A stretch of 26,616 nucleotides of DNA from Clostridium sp. (lineage in GTDB: Bacteria > Bacillota > Clostridia > Acetivibrionales > Acetivibrionaceae). Location: contig DUVG01000073.1 in NCBI GenBank assembly GCA_012841175.1, forward strand, positions 1 to 26,616, read 5' to 3'. Shown here piece after piece: positions 7,101-15,654 of this stretch. Under the pieces are notes generated by a model, which had not been told where the DNA came from, did not search any database, and worked only from the letters and a program-made list of their open reading frames with translations. The position numbers and the translations under genes were made by a program. Numbering within the stretch: position 1 is the first letter of the stretch; the number at the start of each line of letters is the position of its first letter.

Positions 7101-9350
7101 ATGATTAAAAGAAAAATTTCTATTCTGTTAGCAGCAATTATGACTGTCAGTATTATGACACCTATGACATCATTTGCAGAAATTAGAAGAACATCTGAGC
7201 ATAAGGATTATAGTCACACAGAAACTGGAGCAAAATACAGTGACATGTTTTTAGAGCTTCATGAAGATATTACAACAAGTGGATACTATAGCTCAGATGA
7301 GGGTATTCCTTATCACTCACTTGAAACAATGCTTGCTGAGGCACCTGACTATGGACATGTTACAACGAGTGAAGCTTTAAGTTACTACATTTGGTTAGAA
7401 GCTATTTATGGAAGAGAAACAGGAGACTGGTCACGTTTTAACAAGGCATGGGATGCACTTGAATATTTAATTCCTAGTGATAGCATCCAACAAGCTGGCA
7501 TGAGAAATTATGATCCTAGTAGTCCAGCTACATATGCAAATGAGCATGACCTACCTGACAACTACCCATCTGAACTAGAATTTAACAAAGCAGTGGGAAG
7601 TGACCCTGTACATAGTGATTTAGCAGATGCTCACGGTCCAAGCATTTACTTAATGCACTGGTTAATGGACGTTGACAACTGGTATGGATTTGGTAAAGGA
7701 ACTGAAGCTACATTTATCAATACTTTCCAAAGAGGAGAGCAAGAGTCAACATGGGAAACAATTCCTCATCCATCAATTGAAGAATTTAAATATGGTGGAC
7801 CAAATGGATACCTTGATTTATTTACTGTAGACAATTCATATTCAACACAATGGCGTTTTACAAATGCTCCTGACGCAGAAGCACGTTCTATCCAAGGTGT
7901 TTACTGGGCTAATAAATGGGCTAAAGAACAAGGAAAAGGAAGCCAAGTAAAAGGTGTAGTTGAAAAAGCTTCAAAAATGGGAGATTTTGTAAGAAACAAC
8001 TTCTTTGACAAATATTTTTATGAAATTGGTTCAGCACAAAATGGAAATCCAACACCTGGTACAGGTTATAATAGTGCACACTACCTATTGGCATGGTATA
8101 CAGCATGGGGTGGTGGAATAGAGTATGACTGGTCATGGAAAATTGGTTGTAGCCACGCTCACTTTGGATATCAGAGTCCATTCTTAGCATGGGTTATGGC
8201 AACTCAAAGTGATTTTGCACCTAAATCAAGAAATGGTAAATCAGACTGGGAAACAAGTTTAGAAAGACAATTAGAATTCTACACATGGTTGCAATCAGCT
8301 GATGGAGCTATAGCTGGTGGAGCTACAAACTCATGGAAAGGTAGATATGAAAAATATCCATCTGGACATTCAACATTCCACGGCATGGCATATGTAGAAA
8401 ACCCTGTTTATGCAGACCCAGGAAGTAACACTTGGTTTGGTATGCAGGTATGGTCAATGCACCGTATAGTTGACTTATATTTAGAATCAGGAAACAAGAT
8501 GGCAGAAGATTTACTTGAGAACTGGATACCTTGGGTTCTTGAAGAAACTTATGTTGAAGAACAAGGAACTATATACGTACCATCAGGATTAGAGTGGAGC
8601 GGACAGCCAGATACATGGAATGGTAGAAGATCAGCTAACAGCTCACTTAGAGTGGAAGTTACTTCAAAAGGTCAAGACCTTGGAGTTGCAGGTTCACTTG
8701 CAAGCTGTCTAATCACATATGCTGCAGGTGTAAAAGAACATAAAGGTTCACTTTCAACACAAGCACAAAAAGCATTAGAACTTGCTAAAGATATATTAGA
8801 CACTGTTTGGACAATATATCGTACAGATAGAGGTATTATGGCTCCAGAAGTTCGTGGAGACTTCCACCGCTTCTTCACACAAGAAATATTTGTTCCTTCT
8901 GGATGGAGTGGAACAATGCCTAATGGTGACCAAATTAAACCAGGAGTAACATTTATAGAAATTCGTTCAAAATACAAAGATGACCCAATGTACGATACAA
9001 TTAGAAAAGCTTATGAAGCTGGAGAAGATCCAGAAGTTTATTTCCACCGTTATTGGGCACAGTGTGACTATGCTATTGCATTAGGAACAATGGCTCAATA
9101 CTTCCCAGATGAGACATACACAAACACTATGGAGGATGGTGGTCCTGGTAATGTTATGCTAGGAGATATTAACGGAGACGGAAGAATTAACTCAGTAGAC
9201 GCAACATTACTTTCAAGACTTATTCTTGAAGTGGAAGTAAATAATGCTAATAAAAAAGCTGCTGACATAAACGGAGACGGAAAAATTAATAGTATTGACG
9301 CTACATTGTTATCAAGACACATATTAGAAATTACTCCTATAAAACAATAA
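7101..9350 (+). CDS. GH48 reducing-end cellobiohydrolase with type I dockerin
   Basis: A secreted processive cellulase of glycoside hydrolase family 48, the CelS/CelF exoglucanase that is usually the most abundant cellulosome subunit. I place the start at 7101 because the in-frame ATG at 7080 has no ribosome site while GGGGAAG lies before 7101. That gives 749 residues with a clean signal peptide ending near A26 (TPMTSFA). The catalytic module spans about residues 40-680. E80 (in EAPDYGH) and E91 (in TTSEA) match CelF catalytic residues E44 and E55. The C-terminal dockerin has two calcium-binding repeats, DINGDGRINSVDATLLSR (from 689) and DINGDGKINSIDATLLSR (from 722), so the enzyme docks on a scaffoldin cohesin. 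It stands alone among housekeeping genes, and it uses CGT/CGC for Arg and TTC/CAC more often than its neighbours, as expected for high expression or transfer. Confidence 0.97.
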   Translation: MIKRKISILLAAIMTVSIMTPMTSFAEIRRTSEHKDYSHTETGAKYSDMFLELHEDITTSGYYSSDEGIPYHSLETMLAEAPDYGHVTTSEALSYYIWLEAIYGRETGDWSRFNKAWDALEYLIPSDSIQQAGMRNYDPSSPATYANEHDLPDNYPSELEFNKAVGSDPVHSDLADAHGPSIYLMHWLMDVDNWYGFGKGTEATFINTFQRGEQESTWETIPHPSIEEFKYGGPNGYLDLFTVDNSYSTQWRFTNAPDAEARSIQGVYWANKWAKEQGKGSQVKGVVEKASKMGDFVRNNFFDKYFYEIGSAQNGNPTPGTGYNSAHYLLAWYTAWGGGIEYDWSWKIGCSHAHFGYQSPFLAWVMATQSDFAPKSRNGKSDWETSLERQLEFYTWLQSADGAIAGGATNSWKGRYEKYPSGHSTFHGMAYVENPVYADPGSNTWFGMQVWSMHRIVDLYLESGNKMAEDLLENWIPWVLEETYVEEQGTIYVPSGLEWSGQPDTWNGRRSANSSLRVEVTSKGQDLGVAGSLASCLITYAAGVKEHKGSLSTQAQKALELAKDILDTVWTIYRTDRGIMAPEVRGDFHRFFTQEIFVPSGWSGTMPNGDQIKPGVTFIEIRSKYKDDPMYDTIRKAYEAGEDPEVYFHRYWAQCDYAIALGTMAQYFPDETYTNTMEDGGPGNVMLGDINGDGRINSVDATLLSRLILEVEVNNANKKAADINGDGKINSIDATLLSRHILEITPIKQ

Positions 9351-9353
9351 TAA

Positions 9354-9382
9354 AAATTTAGGGGCAATTTGCCCCTAAATTT
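9354..9382 (+). terminator. First terminator after the GH48 gene
   Basis: AAATTTAGGGGCAA and TTGCCCCTAAATTT form a perfect 14-base stem around one central base, beginning just after the stop codon. The following sequence is AT-rich and leads straight into a second terminator. Confidence 0.8.
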
Positions 9383-9393
9383 AATTTAAATTT

Positions 9394-9434
9394 AAAAAAA
9401 AGAGAGTGATAAGTTTATATCATTCTCTTTTTTT
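9394..9434 (+). terminator. Second, bidirectional terminator after the GH48 gene
   Basis: AAAAAAGAGAGTGAT pairs with ATCATTCTCTTTTTT (one mismatch) around AAGTTTAT and ends in a T-run, with an A-run on the other side. Two terminators in tandem fit the end of a very strong transcription unit. Confidence 0.8.
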
Positions 9435-9455
9435 AGAGTATAGAGATTTTTTAAA

Positions 9456-9490
9456 TTGTAAATGCTTTTTATGACGAAATATAGTATAAT
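9456..9490 (+). promoter_or_regulatory. Probable promoter of the zapA gene cluster
   Basis: TTGTAA (9456-9461) is followed after 18 bases by TATAGT (9480-9485); an overlapping TATAAT lies at 9485-9490. It is the only good candidate between the GH48 terminators and zapA. Confidence 0.5.
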
Positions 9491-9580
9491 ATTAAAAAAT
9501 GTGTCTTTTTTATGAGGAAGGTAAGCATTAGAAACCCTTTATAAAGGTGAGGGTTAATTTGCAAAAAGGAGCTGGTATCT

Positions 9581-9982
9581 GTGTCAGATAAAAACAAAGT
9601 AAATATAAGGATAGCAGGCAAAGACTATACCCTTGTAGGAAGAGAACCAGAAGAGTATATACAAAGAGTTGCCCTATATGTTGACAAAAAGCTAAATACA
9701 ATAATGAAGCAGAATAGCAAGCTCAGTACCTCTATGGCATCTGTTTTAACAGCTATAAATATTGCAGATGATTATTTTAAGGCACGTGAAAGTATAGATA
9801 ATTTAACTAAAGAGTTAAATACCTTAAGGGAAGAAATTCAAGGGCTTAAAGATGAAAATACTAGTCTTACTAATGAAAATGCGGTTTTAGCTAATAAGAA
9901 TACCAATTATCAGTTACAGCTTGCCAAAAGAGAGGCAGAATTAAATGAAGTGAGAAATTCATTTAAAAGAGAAAAAAGGTAA
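9581..9982 (+). CDS. zapA: Cell division protein ZapA
   Basis: A 133-residue cytoplasmic FtsZ-binding protein that bundles FtsZ filaments in the Z-ring. The N-terminal ZapA globular region (KVNIRIAGKDYTLVG, then EEYIQRVALYVDKKLN) is followed by a coiled coil of about 70 residues (NLTKELNTLREEIQGLKDEN onwards). It is longer than proteobacterial ZapA and matches the YshA type of Firmicutes. The start is GTG, with AAAAGGAGC about ten bases before it. A U32 peptidase gene follows after 59 bases, a pairing common in clostridia. Confidence 0.92.
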   Translation: MSDKNKVNIRIAGKDYTLVGREPEEYIQRVALYVDKKLNTIMKQNSKLSTSMASVLTAINIADDYFKARESIDNLTKELNTLREEIQGLKDENTSLTNENAVLANKNTNYQLQLAKREAELNEVRNSFKREKR

Positions 9983-10041
9983 TAATAAAAAACATGAAGT
10001 ACTAAAAATCACGTTTAATAGAATTAATTACGAGGAGAAAT

Positions 10042-12540
10042 ATGCATAATAAAAGTAAGGTTGAGCTTCTTGCACCATGTGGAAGTTGGGAGTCCTTTTT
10101 AGCAGCTGTTGAAAATGGTGCAGATGCAGTTTATTTAGGAGGAAAAAATTTTAGTGCAAGACAGTTTGCAGAAAATTTTGACAAGGATTTATTAAAACAA
10201 TCTATAGAATATGCCCATATAAGAGATGTAAATGTATATCTTACCATGAATACCCTTATATCAGATAAAGAGTTGAAAGAAGCTCTTAATTTTTTGGATG
10301 AAGTCAGTGTCATAGGCATTGATGGAGTTATTGTACAGGATTTGGGATTTGCGAAGGAGATAAGGAGTTTTTTTCCCCATCTACACCTACATGCAAGTAC
10401 TCAAATGACTGTATATAGTTTAGAAGCTGTTAGAGTTCTTGAAAAGATGGGTTTTAAAAGAGTTGTTCTTGCAAGGGAATTGTCTCTAGAGGAAATAGGC
10501 AATATTTCAAAAAACACTCCCATTGAAACAGAGGTATTTGTGCACGGTGCCCTGTGTATTTCCTATTCAGGACAATGTCTTATGAGTAGTATAATAGGAG
10601 GTAGGAGTGGAAACAGGGGTAAATGTGCCCAACCCTGCAGACTTATGTACCAATTGGTTGATAAAAATGATAAGTTTTGGGGAAAATCCTATTTACTTAG
10701 CCCTAAAGATTTATGTACACTAAATTTTTTAAATGAAGTGGTGGATAGTGGTGTTAAGTCTCTTAAAATAGAGGGTAGGATGAAAAGTCCAGAATATGTT
10801 GCTGTTACTGTTAGAATATACAGAAAATATCTGAATAAAATTTTAAGAGGGGAAAAAAATTATCAAGATTGTATAGATGAAATGGATTTAAAAGATTTGA
10901 CCCAAATTTTTAATAGAGGTGGTTTTACAGAAGGACATTTTAAAGGGAAGAGAGGAAAGAGTATAATGTCCTTTGAAAAGCCAAAAAACTGGGGTGTGTA
11001 TCTAGGAAATGTAATTTCCTATGATAGACATTTAAAGACAATTACATTAAAGCTTCAGGATAGTATTTCTATTGGAGATGGAATTGAAATCTGGAATGGT
11101 GAAGATGAAAGTCCAGGAACAATTGTTACCTCAATAAAAAATAAAAAAAGAGATGTTAGGGATTCTAATATAGGTGAAGTGGTATCAATAGGCAGTATTA
11201 GGGGAAATATTTCAAAGGGAGATAAAGTCTATAGGACATCTAGCAATAAATTAAATGCACAAGCAGCAGAAACTTTTTCAGGAAATGCTATACGAAAGAT
11301 TTACATAGAAGGTGAAATTAGTATTTCATATGGGATGCCGGCAATTTTTATTGTAAAAGATGATTTGGGGAATGAATTTGAAGTAAAAGGCATTAAACTT
11401 GTGCAAAAAGCAATAAACCGTCCCCTTACAAAAGAAAGAATAAAGGATCAGCTAGAGAAGACAGGGGGAACTGCTTTTGAATTTAAAAGGATAGATATTA
11501 ATTTAGAAGAGGGTGTCTCTTTACCTATAAGTGAGATAAATAATTTAAGAAGAGAAGCTATAGAAAAATTAGAAGATTGTAGAAAAGATAAGTACAAGAG
11601 AGTACGTGTAAAAGAATTTGATAAGCTTTTATGTGAAAATGAAGAAAAGGTAGATGGGAATAAAAAAGCTTTTGAAGATAAAGAACCTGCTATAGCTGCA
11701 TATTTTTATAGAACAGATGAAAAAGAGGACTACTACTGTGTTGCTGCAGATAGGGTGTACCTACCCATCAAAATGTTTGAAGATGAAGAAAAGATAAAAA
11801 TGATTTTTAATATAAAAAAAAGCAATGAGGAAGTGTTTATAAGCATTCCCCCCATAACACGAAAAAATTATAAAAAAATTATAAATTCAAGACTAAAACC
11901 TTTAATTAATGCTGGTGTTGATGGTTTTATTATAGGAAATATAGGAACTTTAAAAGATATAGAAAAAGTAAGGAATATAGAAGATGTAAAAGTGGTGGGG
12001 GACTATTCACTTAATATTTTTAACAGCAGCAGTATTTGTACATTGAAAGATTTAGGATTTTTAGGAGCTACACTTTCTTATGAAATGAATTTAAATCAGA
12101 TAAAAAAGATTATAGATATTCCAAGCTTTCAAAAGGAAGTATTAGTTTATGGAAATATCCCTGTTATGACAAGTCAATACTGCCCATTAAATGCTTTAGA
12201 AGGGTGTAAAAATAAATGCAGGGGAGAAGAATTTTATTTAAAAGATAGAAAAGGCATGAAATTTCCAATTATGATGGATAATATAGATTGCAGAGCTACA
12301 ATTTTCAACGGACAGGTGTTACTTTTTGCAGAAAATATTGATAAAATGAGTTCATGGGGAATTGATGTATTAAGACTTGCCTTTACAGATGAAGAGCCTT
12401 TAAGGATGAGAGAGATAGTTAATATGTACAGGGATATTGCTCAAAGTAAGGCTGATGCATTGTTAAAGCATCAACCCCTAATAGAAGAGATAAAGAAAAA
12501 TGGGTTTACAAAAGGGCACTTTCTAAGGGGTGTATTATAG
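10042..12540 (+). CDS. U32 family peptidase, long form with DUF3656-type extension
   Basis: A member of the U32 (collagenase-like/YrrO/RlhA-type) family. At 832 residues it is the long form. The N-terminal barrel opens with VELLAPCGSWESFLAAVENG. Residues 164-182 match the U32 signature exactly: EVFVHGALCISYSGQCLMS, followed by GGRSGNRGKCAQPCR. Those cysteines and C-terminal ones (YCPLNALEGCKNKC) suggest an iron-sulfur cluster, as in U32 relatives that act in tRNA/rRNA hydroxylation. Middle beta-rich domains about 320-520 fit the DUF3656 region. Whether it is a peptidase or an RNA-modification enzyme cannot be told here. The TAG stop overlaps the ribosome site of dut, so the two are translationally close. 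Confidence 0.93.
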   Translation: MHNKSKVELLAPCGSWESFLAAVENGADAVYLGGKNFSARQFAENFDKDLLKQSIEYAHIRDVNVYLTMNTLISDKELKEALNFLDEVSVIGIDGVIVQDLGFAKEIRSFFPHLHLHASTQMTVYSLEAVRVLEKMGFKRVVLARELSLEEIGNISKNTPIETEVFVHGALCISYSGQCLMSSIIGGRSGNRGKCAQPCRLMYQLVDKNDKFWGKSYLLSPKDLCTLNFLNEVVDSGVKSLKIEGRMKSPEYVAVTVRIYRKYLNKILRGEKNYQDCIDEMDLKDLTQIFNRGGFTEGHFKGKRGKSIMSFEKPKNWGVYLGNVISYDRHLKTITLKLQDSISIGDGIEIWNGEDESPGTIVTSIKNKKRDVRDSNIGEVVSIGSIRGNISKGDKVYRTSSNKLNAQAAETFSGNAIRKIYIEGEISISYGMPAIFIVKDDLGNEFEVKGIKLVQKAINRPLTKERIKDQLEKTGGTAFEFKRIDINLEEGVSLPISEINNLRREAIEKLEDCRKDKYKRVRVKEFDKLLCENEEKVDGNKKAFEDKEPAIAAYFYRTDEKEDYYCVAADRVYLPIKMFEDEEKIKMIFNIKKSNEEVFISIPPITRKNYKKIINSRLKPLINAGVDGFIIGNIGTLKDIEKVRNIEDVKVVGDYSLNIFNSSSICTLKDLGFLGATLSYEMNLNQIKKIIDIPSFQKEVLVYGNIPVMTSQYCPLNALEGCKNKCRGEEFYLKDRKGMKFPIMMDNIDCRATIFNGQVLLFAENIDKMSSWGIDVLRLAFTDEEPLRMREIVNMYRDIAQSKADALLKHQPLIEEIKKNGFTKGHFLRGVL

Positions 12541-12551
12541 GAGGGATTTTT

Positions 12552-13040
12552 TTGAATGATGTGAAAGTGTATTTAGAAATTTGCAGAAAAGATGCCATAG
12601 TGCCAACCTATGCTAATGAAGGCGATTCGGGGATGGATGTTTATGCGGCAGAGGATGTTTTAATAGAACCAGGGCAGACAGTTATAGTTCCAACTGGAAT
12701 TAAACTGGCCATTCCAAAAGGATATGAGATACAGGTAAGGCCAAGAAGTGGAATATCTTACAAGACTCCACTTAGGATATCAAATTCGCCGGGAACTATT
12801 GACAGTGGATACAGAGACGAATTGGGAATAATAATGACTAATACTTCAGAGAAATCTGATTACTCTTTAATTGAAATTAAAAGTAGCGGAAACAAAAAAG
12901 GAACATACAAAATAAATAAAGGTGACAGAATAGCACAAATAGTGCTTCAGGTTGTTCCACGCATTAATTTTGTAAAGGTGGACTCTGTGAAAGATATAGG
13001 AAGTGACCGAGGTGGAGGTTTTGGTTCTACTGGAGTTTAA
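12552..13040 (+). CDS. dut: Deoxyuridine 5'-triphosphate nucleotidohydrolase (dUTPase)
   Basis: Hydrolyses dUTP to dUMP and pyrophosphate, keeping uracil out of DNA and feeding dTMP synthesis. All five trimeric-dUTPase motifs are present in 162 residues: DSGMDVYA; RPRSGIS; TIDSGYRDELG with the catalytic Asp; GDRIAQIVL; and RGGGFGSTG at the C-terminus. The start is TTG, chosen because GGAGGG (12540-12545) lies six bases upstream; the nearby ATG at 12556 is out of frame. An extra stretch (SEKSDYSLIEIKSSGNKKGT) between motifs 3 and 4 makes it slightly longer than typical. Only 11 bases separate it from the U32 gene. Confidence 0.96.
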   Translation: MNDVKVYLEICRKDAIVPTYANEGDSGMDVYAAEDVLIEPGQTVIVPTGIKLAIPKGYEIQVRPRSGISYKTPLRISNSPGTIDSGYRDELGIIMTNTSEKSDYSLIEIKSSGNKKGTYKINKGDRIAQIVLQVVPRINFVKVDSVKDIGSDRGGGFGSTGV

Positions 13041-13073
13041 ACCTTTTAAAACTGAAAGGAATGATACTTAAAA

Positions 13074-14291
13074 ATGTATGCTGTGACATTTGATTCTAGT
13101 GTGTCAAAATATATTTTTACTCAAATAGCAGGTAAAATAAACAAAAACTTTTACTGTGGTAAGCTTTCTTGTGTAAAATATGAGAGAGTAAAAGAGCCAG
13201 AACTTTTAGGAGATGATTGGGTAAAGGTTAAAACTATATATGGTGGCATTTGTGGAAGTGATATCAATTTAGTTTTTTTACATGATACCCCTACTCTTTC
13301 GCCTTTTGTGTCAGATAAGTTTGTTATTGGACATGAAAATGTAGGTATTATAGTGGAAAAAGGAGCAAATGTAAAAGAATTTGAGATAGGAGACAGGATT
13401 GTTGCGGATATTTTGCTTCCCTGTGAAACAAGAAATATTCCTAAATGCAGAGCCTGTAGTGAGGGCAGAACCAATCAGTGTTCTAATTTTTCAAAGGGTG
13501 ATATGCTAACAGGAATGATGCTTGGGACTTGTAAAGAGACAGGAGGAAGCTGGGGGGAATATTATATTGCCCACAAGTCTCAGTTATTTAAGGTGCCTGA
13601 CAGATTAAAAAGTGAAGAGGCAGTTCTTGTTGATCCATTATCTTCAGCTATTCATCCAGCCCTTGTCAGTTTTCCCCAAGACACCGAAAAAGTCCTTATT
13701 ATAGGGATGGGCATTGTTGGACTTTTAATGGTAGCCTTTTTAAGGTATGCAGGGTGCAAGGCAGACATAACTGTTATGGCAAGGCATTCTTTTCAAGGGG
13801 AACTGGCTAAAAAATATGGCGCAGACAGAGTAATTTATACATCTTCAGAAAATATGATAGAAAAAATGTCAGATATAACTAAGGCTTCCATACATAAACC
13901 CATGATAGGAGAAAGATATTTAGTAGGTGGTTTTGATAGGATATTTGACTGTGTTGGTTCAAAGAAAAGTATAAATGATTCTTTAAGATATGCAAAAACA
14001 GGGGGTACAATTATATTAACAGGGCTTGCGGCTAATATAGATATTGATTGGACACTTATTTGGTTTAAAGAAATAAATTTAAAAGGAATATATTGCTATG
14101 GAAGTGATATATTTAAATCAGAGAAAGTTAGGACATATAAAATTGGACTTGATATGCTTCTATCTGGTAAAATAGATGTGTTGCCTTTTGTTACTCACGT
14201 TTTTAAATTAAGTGAATATAAAAAGGCAATAGATGTGGCAACTTCAAAAGGAAAGGAAAAGTCAGTAAAAGTCTTGCTAAAGCCTGATTGA
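13074..14291 (+). CDS. Zinc-type medium-chain dehydrogenase/reductase
   Basis: A 405-residue NAD(P)-dependent dehydrogenase of the zinc alcohol/sorbitol/threonine dehydrogenase superfamily. Catalytic zinc ligands fit C in YGGICGSDIN and the H-E pair in GHENVG. The structural-zinc lobe has four cysteines in the pattern C-x8-C-x2-C-x7-C (from CETRNIPKCRACSEG), with six extra residues in the first gap compared with the usual C-x2-C-x2-C-x7-C. The Rossmann glycine motif is GMGIVG. It is longer than threonine dehydrogenase (about 340-350). An alpha-oxoamine synthase follows 86 bases later, an arrangement that recalls tdh-kbl, but the substrate cannot be assigned. It lies 33 bases after dut. Confidence 0.88.
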   Translation: MYAVTFDSSVSKYIFTQIAGKINKNFYCGKLSCVKYERVKEPELLGDDWVKVKTIYGGICGSDINLVFLHDTPTLSPFVSDKFVIGHENVGIIVEKGANVKEFEIGDRIVADILLPCETRNIPKCRACSEGRTNQCSNFSKGDMLTGMMLGTCKETGGSWGEYYIAHKSQLFKVPDRLKSEEAVLVDPLSSAIHPALVSFPQDTEKVLIIGMGIVGLLMVAFLRYAGCKADITVMARHSFQGELAKKYGADRVIYTSSENMIEKMSDITKASIHKPMIGERYLVGGFDRIFDCVGSKKSINDSLRYAKTGGTIILTGLAANIDIDWTLIWFKEINLKGIYCYGSDIFKSEKVRTYKIGLDMLLSGKIDVLPFVTHVFKLSEYKKAIDVATSKGKEKSVKVLLKPD

Positions 14292-14377
14292 AAATATATA
14301 ATTTTATATTGATTAAGTAAACTTATTATTAAATGAAAATGAAATAAAAATGCTATTAATTGTTTTGGAGGGGAAAA

Positions 14378-15625
14378 ATGGATTCGACTAATTTAAGTTT
14401 TGCAGATTTTTTTAACATGCCTGATGTTGACATAATGGAAAGGGCTAGTAAATACTATGAGCTTTTAGAAGACCTTAGAGAAAAAAGACATCTGCAGTAC
14501 AAAAGAGTTGCTCTAGAAGGTTCTGGCCCAGTTAGGAAAATTAAGGACAGTTATACTGGGGAAATTCGGGAAATGGTGTATTTAGCATCTAATGACTACT
14601 TGAACCTCACCAGGCACCCAAAAGTTGTGGAAGCAGGAAGGATTGCTTTAGAGAAATATGGTGCAGGTGCTGGGAGTGTGCCTCTTTTAGGAGGAACTTT
14701 AGATATACATGTTGAGTTAGAAGAAAGGGTTGCAGCATTTAAAGGATGTGAGTCTGCAATCATATATACTTCAGGATTTGGTTCAAATGCCGGAACACTC
14801 CTTTCTATGCTTTACAAGGAGGATGTAGCAATACTTGACATGCTAGTTCATGCCAGTATAATTGATGGATGTAAAAATACAAATGTTAAGTTTTTTAAAC
14901 ATAATGATATAGATAGTTTAGAAAGTGTATTAAAAAAGGTAAAGGATAAATACAGGACAAAGCTTATAGCAGTTGATGGTGTTTATTCAATGGATGGGGA
15001 TATAGCGCCCCTAGACGAGATAGTGGAAGTAGCTAAAAAGTATGGAGCATATGTTATGGTGGATGAGGCACATGCTACAGGTGTTATAGGCGAAAATGGG
15101 CGAGGAACACCAGAATATTTTAATCTTGAAGGAAAAGTGGATATTGTAGCTGGTACATTTTCAAAAGCTGTTGGAGGTGTAGGTGGATTTATTGCTACAA
15201 ACAAAGAGTTGGTGAATCTTTTAAACTTTTATTCTAGGACATATATGTTTTCCACTGCAATGACTCCACAGGCCACAGCTTCAATTACTGAAGCACTAAA
15301 TGTAATTGAAAGTGAGCCAGACCGTAGAGAAAGACTATGGAAAAATATTAAATATTTTAAAAAAAGCCTTGAAGATTTAGGATTTTCCCTTGGTAATTCT
15401 GAGACAGCAATATTTCCAATAATAGTAGGAGATGAGCTGAAGGTAAAGGAAATGTGTAAGTACCTCCATGAAGCTAATATATATGTCAACCCAGTTTTAT
15501 ATCCTGCAGTGCCAAAAAGGCTTTCAAGAATTAGAATGAGCTTAATGTGCGACCACACCAAGGAGCATTTAGATAAGGCCCTTAATGCTCTAGAGGCTGC
15601 AGGAAAGAAATATGGGATAATATAA
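14378..15625 (+). CDS. Alpha-oxoamine synthase (glycine C-acetyltransferase / BioF-like, PLP)
   Basis: A PLP-dependent acyl-CoA:amino-acid acyltransferase of the KBL/BioF/SPT family. In this family an amino acid and an acyl-CoA condense with loss of CO2, or 2-amino-3-ketobutyrate is cleaved by CoA. The start is the ATG after TTGGAGGGG; a TTG 18 bases earlier overlaps that ribosome site. Of 415 residues, the PLP-binding motifs are VDEAHATGVIGENGRGT (D229, H232) and the Schiff-base lysine K263 in AGTFSKAVGGVGG. The core begins at MVYLASNDYLNLTRHP. An extra N-terminal stretch of about 65 residues precedes the core, which suggests a SPT- or CqsA-like member rather than classic BioF. No other biotin gene is nearby. 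The zinc dehydrogenase upstream makes a threonine-to-glycine or amino-ketone pathway plausible. Confidence 0.9.
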   Translation: MDSTNLSFADFFNMPDVDIMERASKYYELLEDLREKRHLQYKRVALEGSGPVRKIKDSYTGEIREMVYLASNDYLNLTRHPKVVEAGRIALEKYGAGAGSVPLLGGTLDIHVELEERVAAFKGCESAIIYTSGFGSNAGTLLSMLYKEDVAILDMLVHASIIDGCKNTNVKFFKHNDIDSLESVLKKVKDKYRTKLIAVDGVYSMDGDIAPLDEIVEVAKKYGAYVMVDEAHATGVIGENGRGTPEYFNLEGKVDIVAGTFSKAVGGVGGFIATNKELVNLLNFYSRTYMFSTAMTPQATASITEALNVIESEPDRRERLWKNIKYFKKSLEDLGFSLGNSETAIFPIIVGDELKVKEMCKYLHEANIYVNPVLYPAVPKRLSRIRMSLMCDHTKEHLDKALNALEAAGKKYGII

Positions 15626-15654
15626 TAATAGGGCAGAAATAGAGGTGAAGAGCT

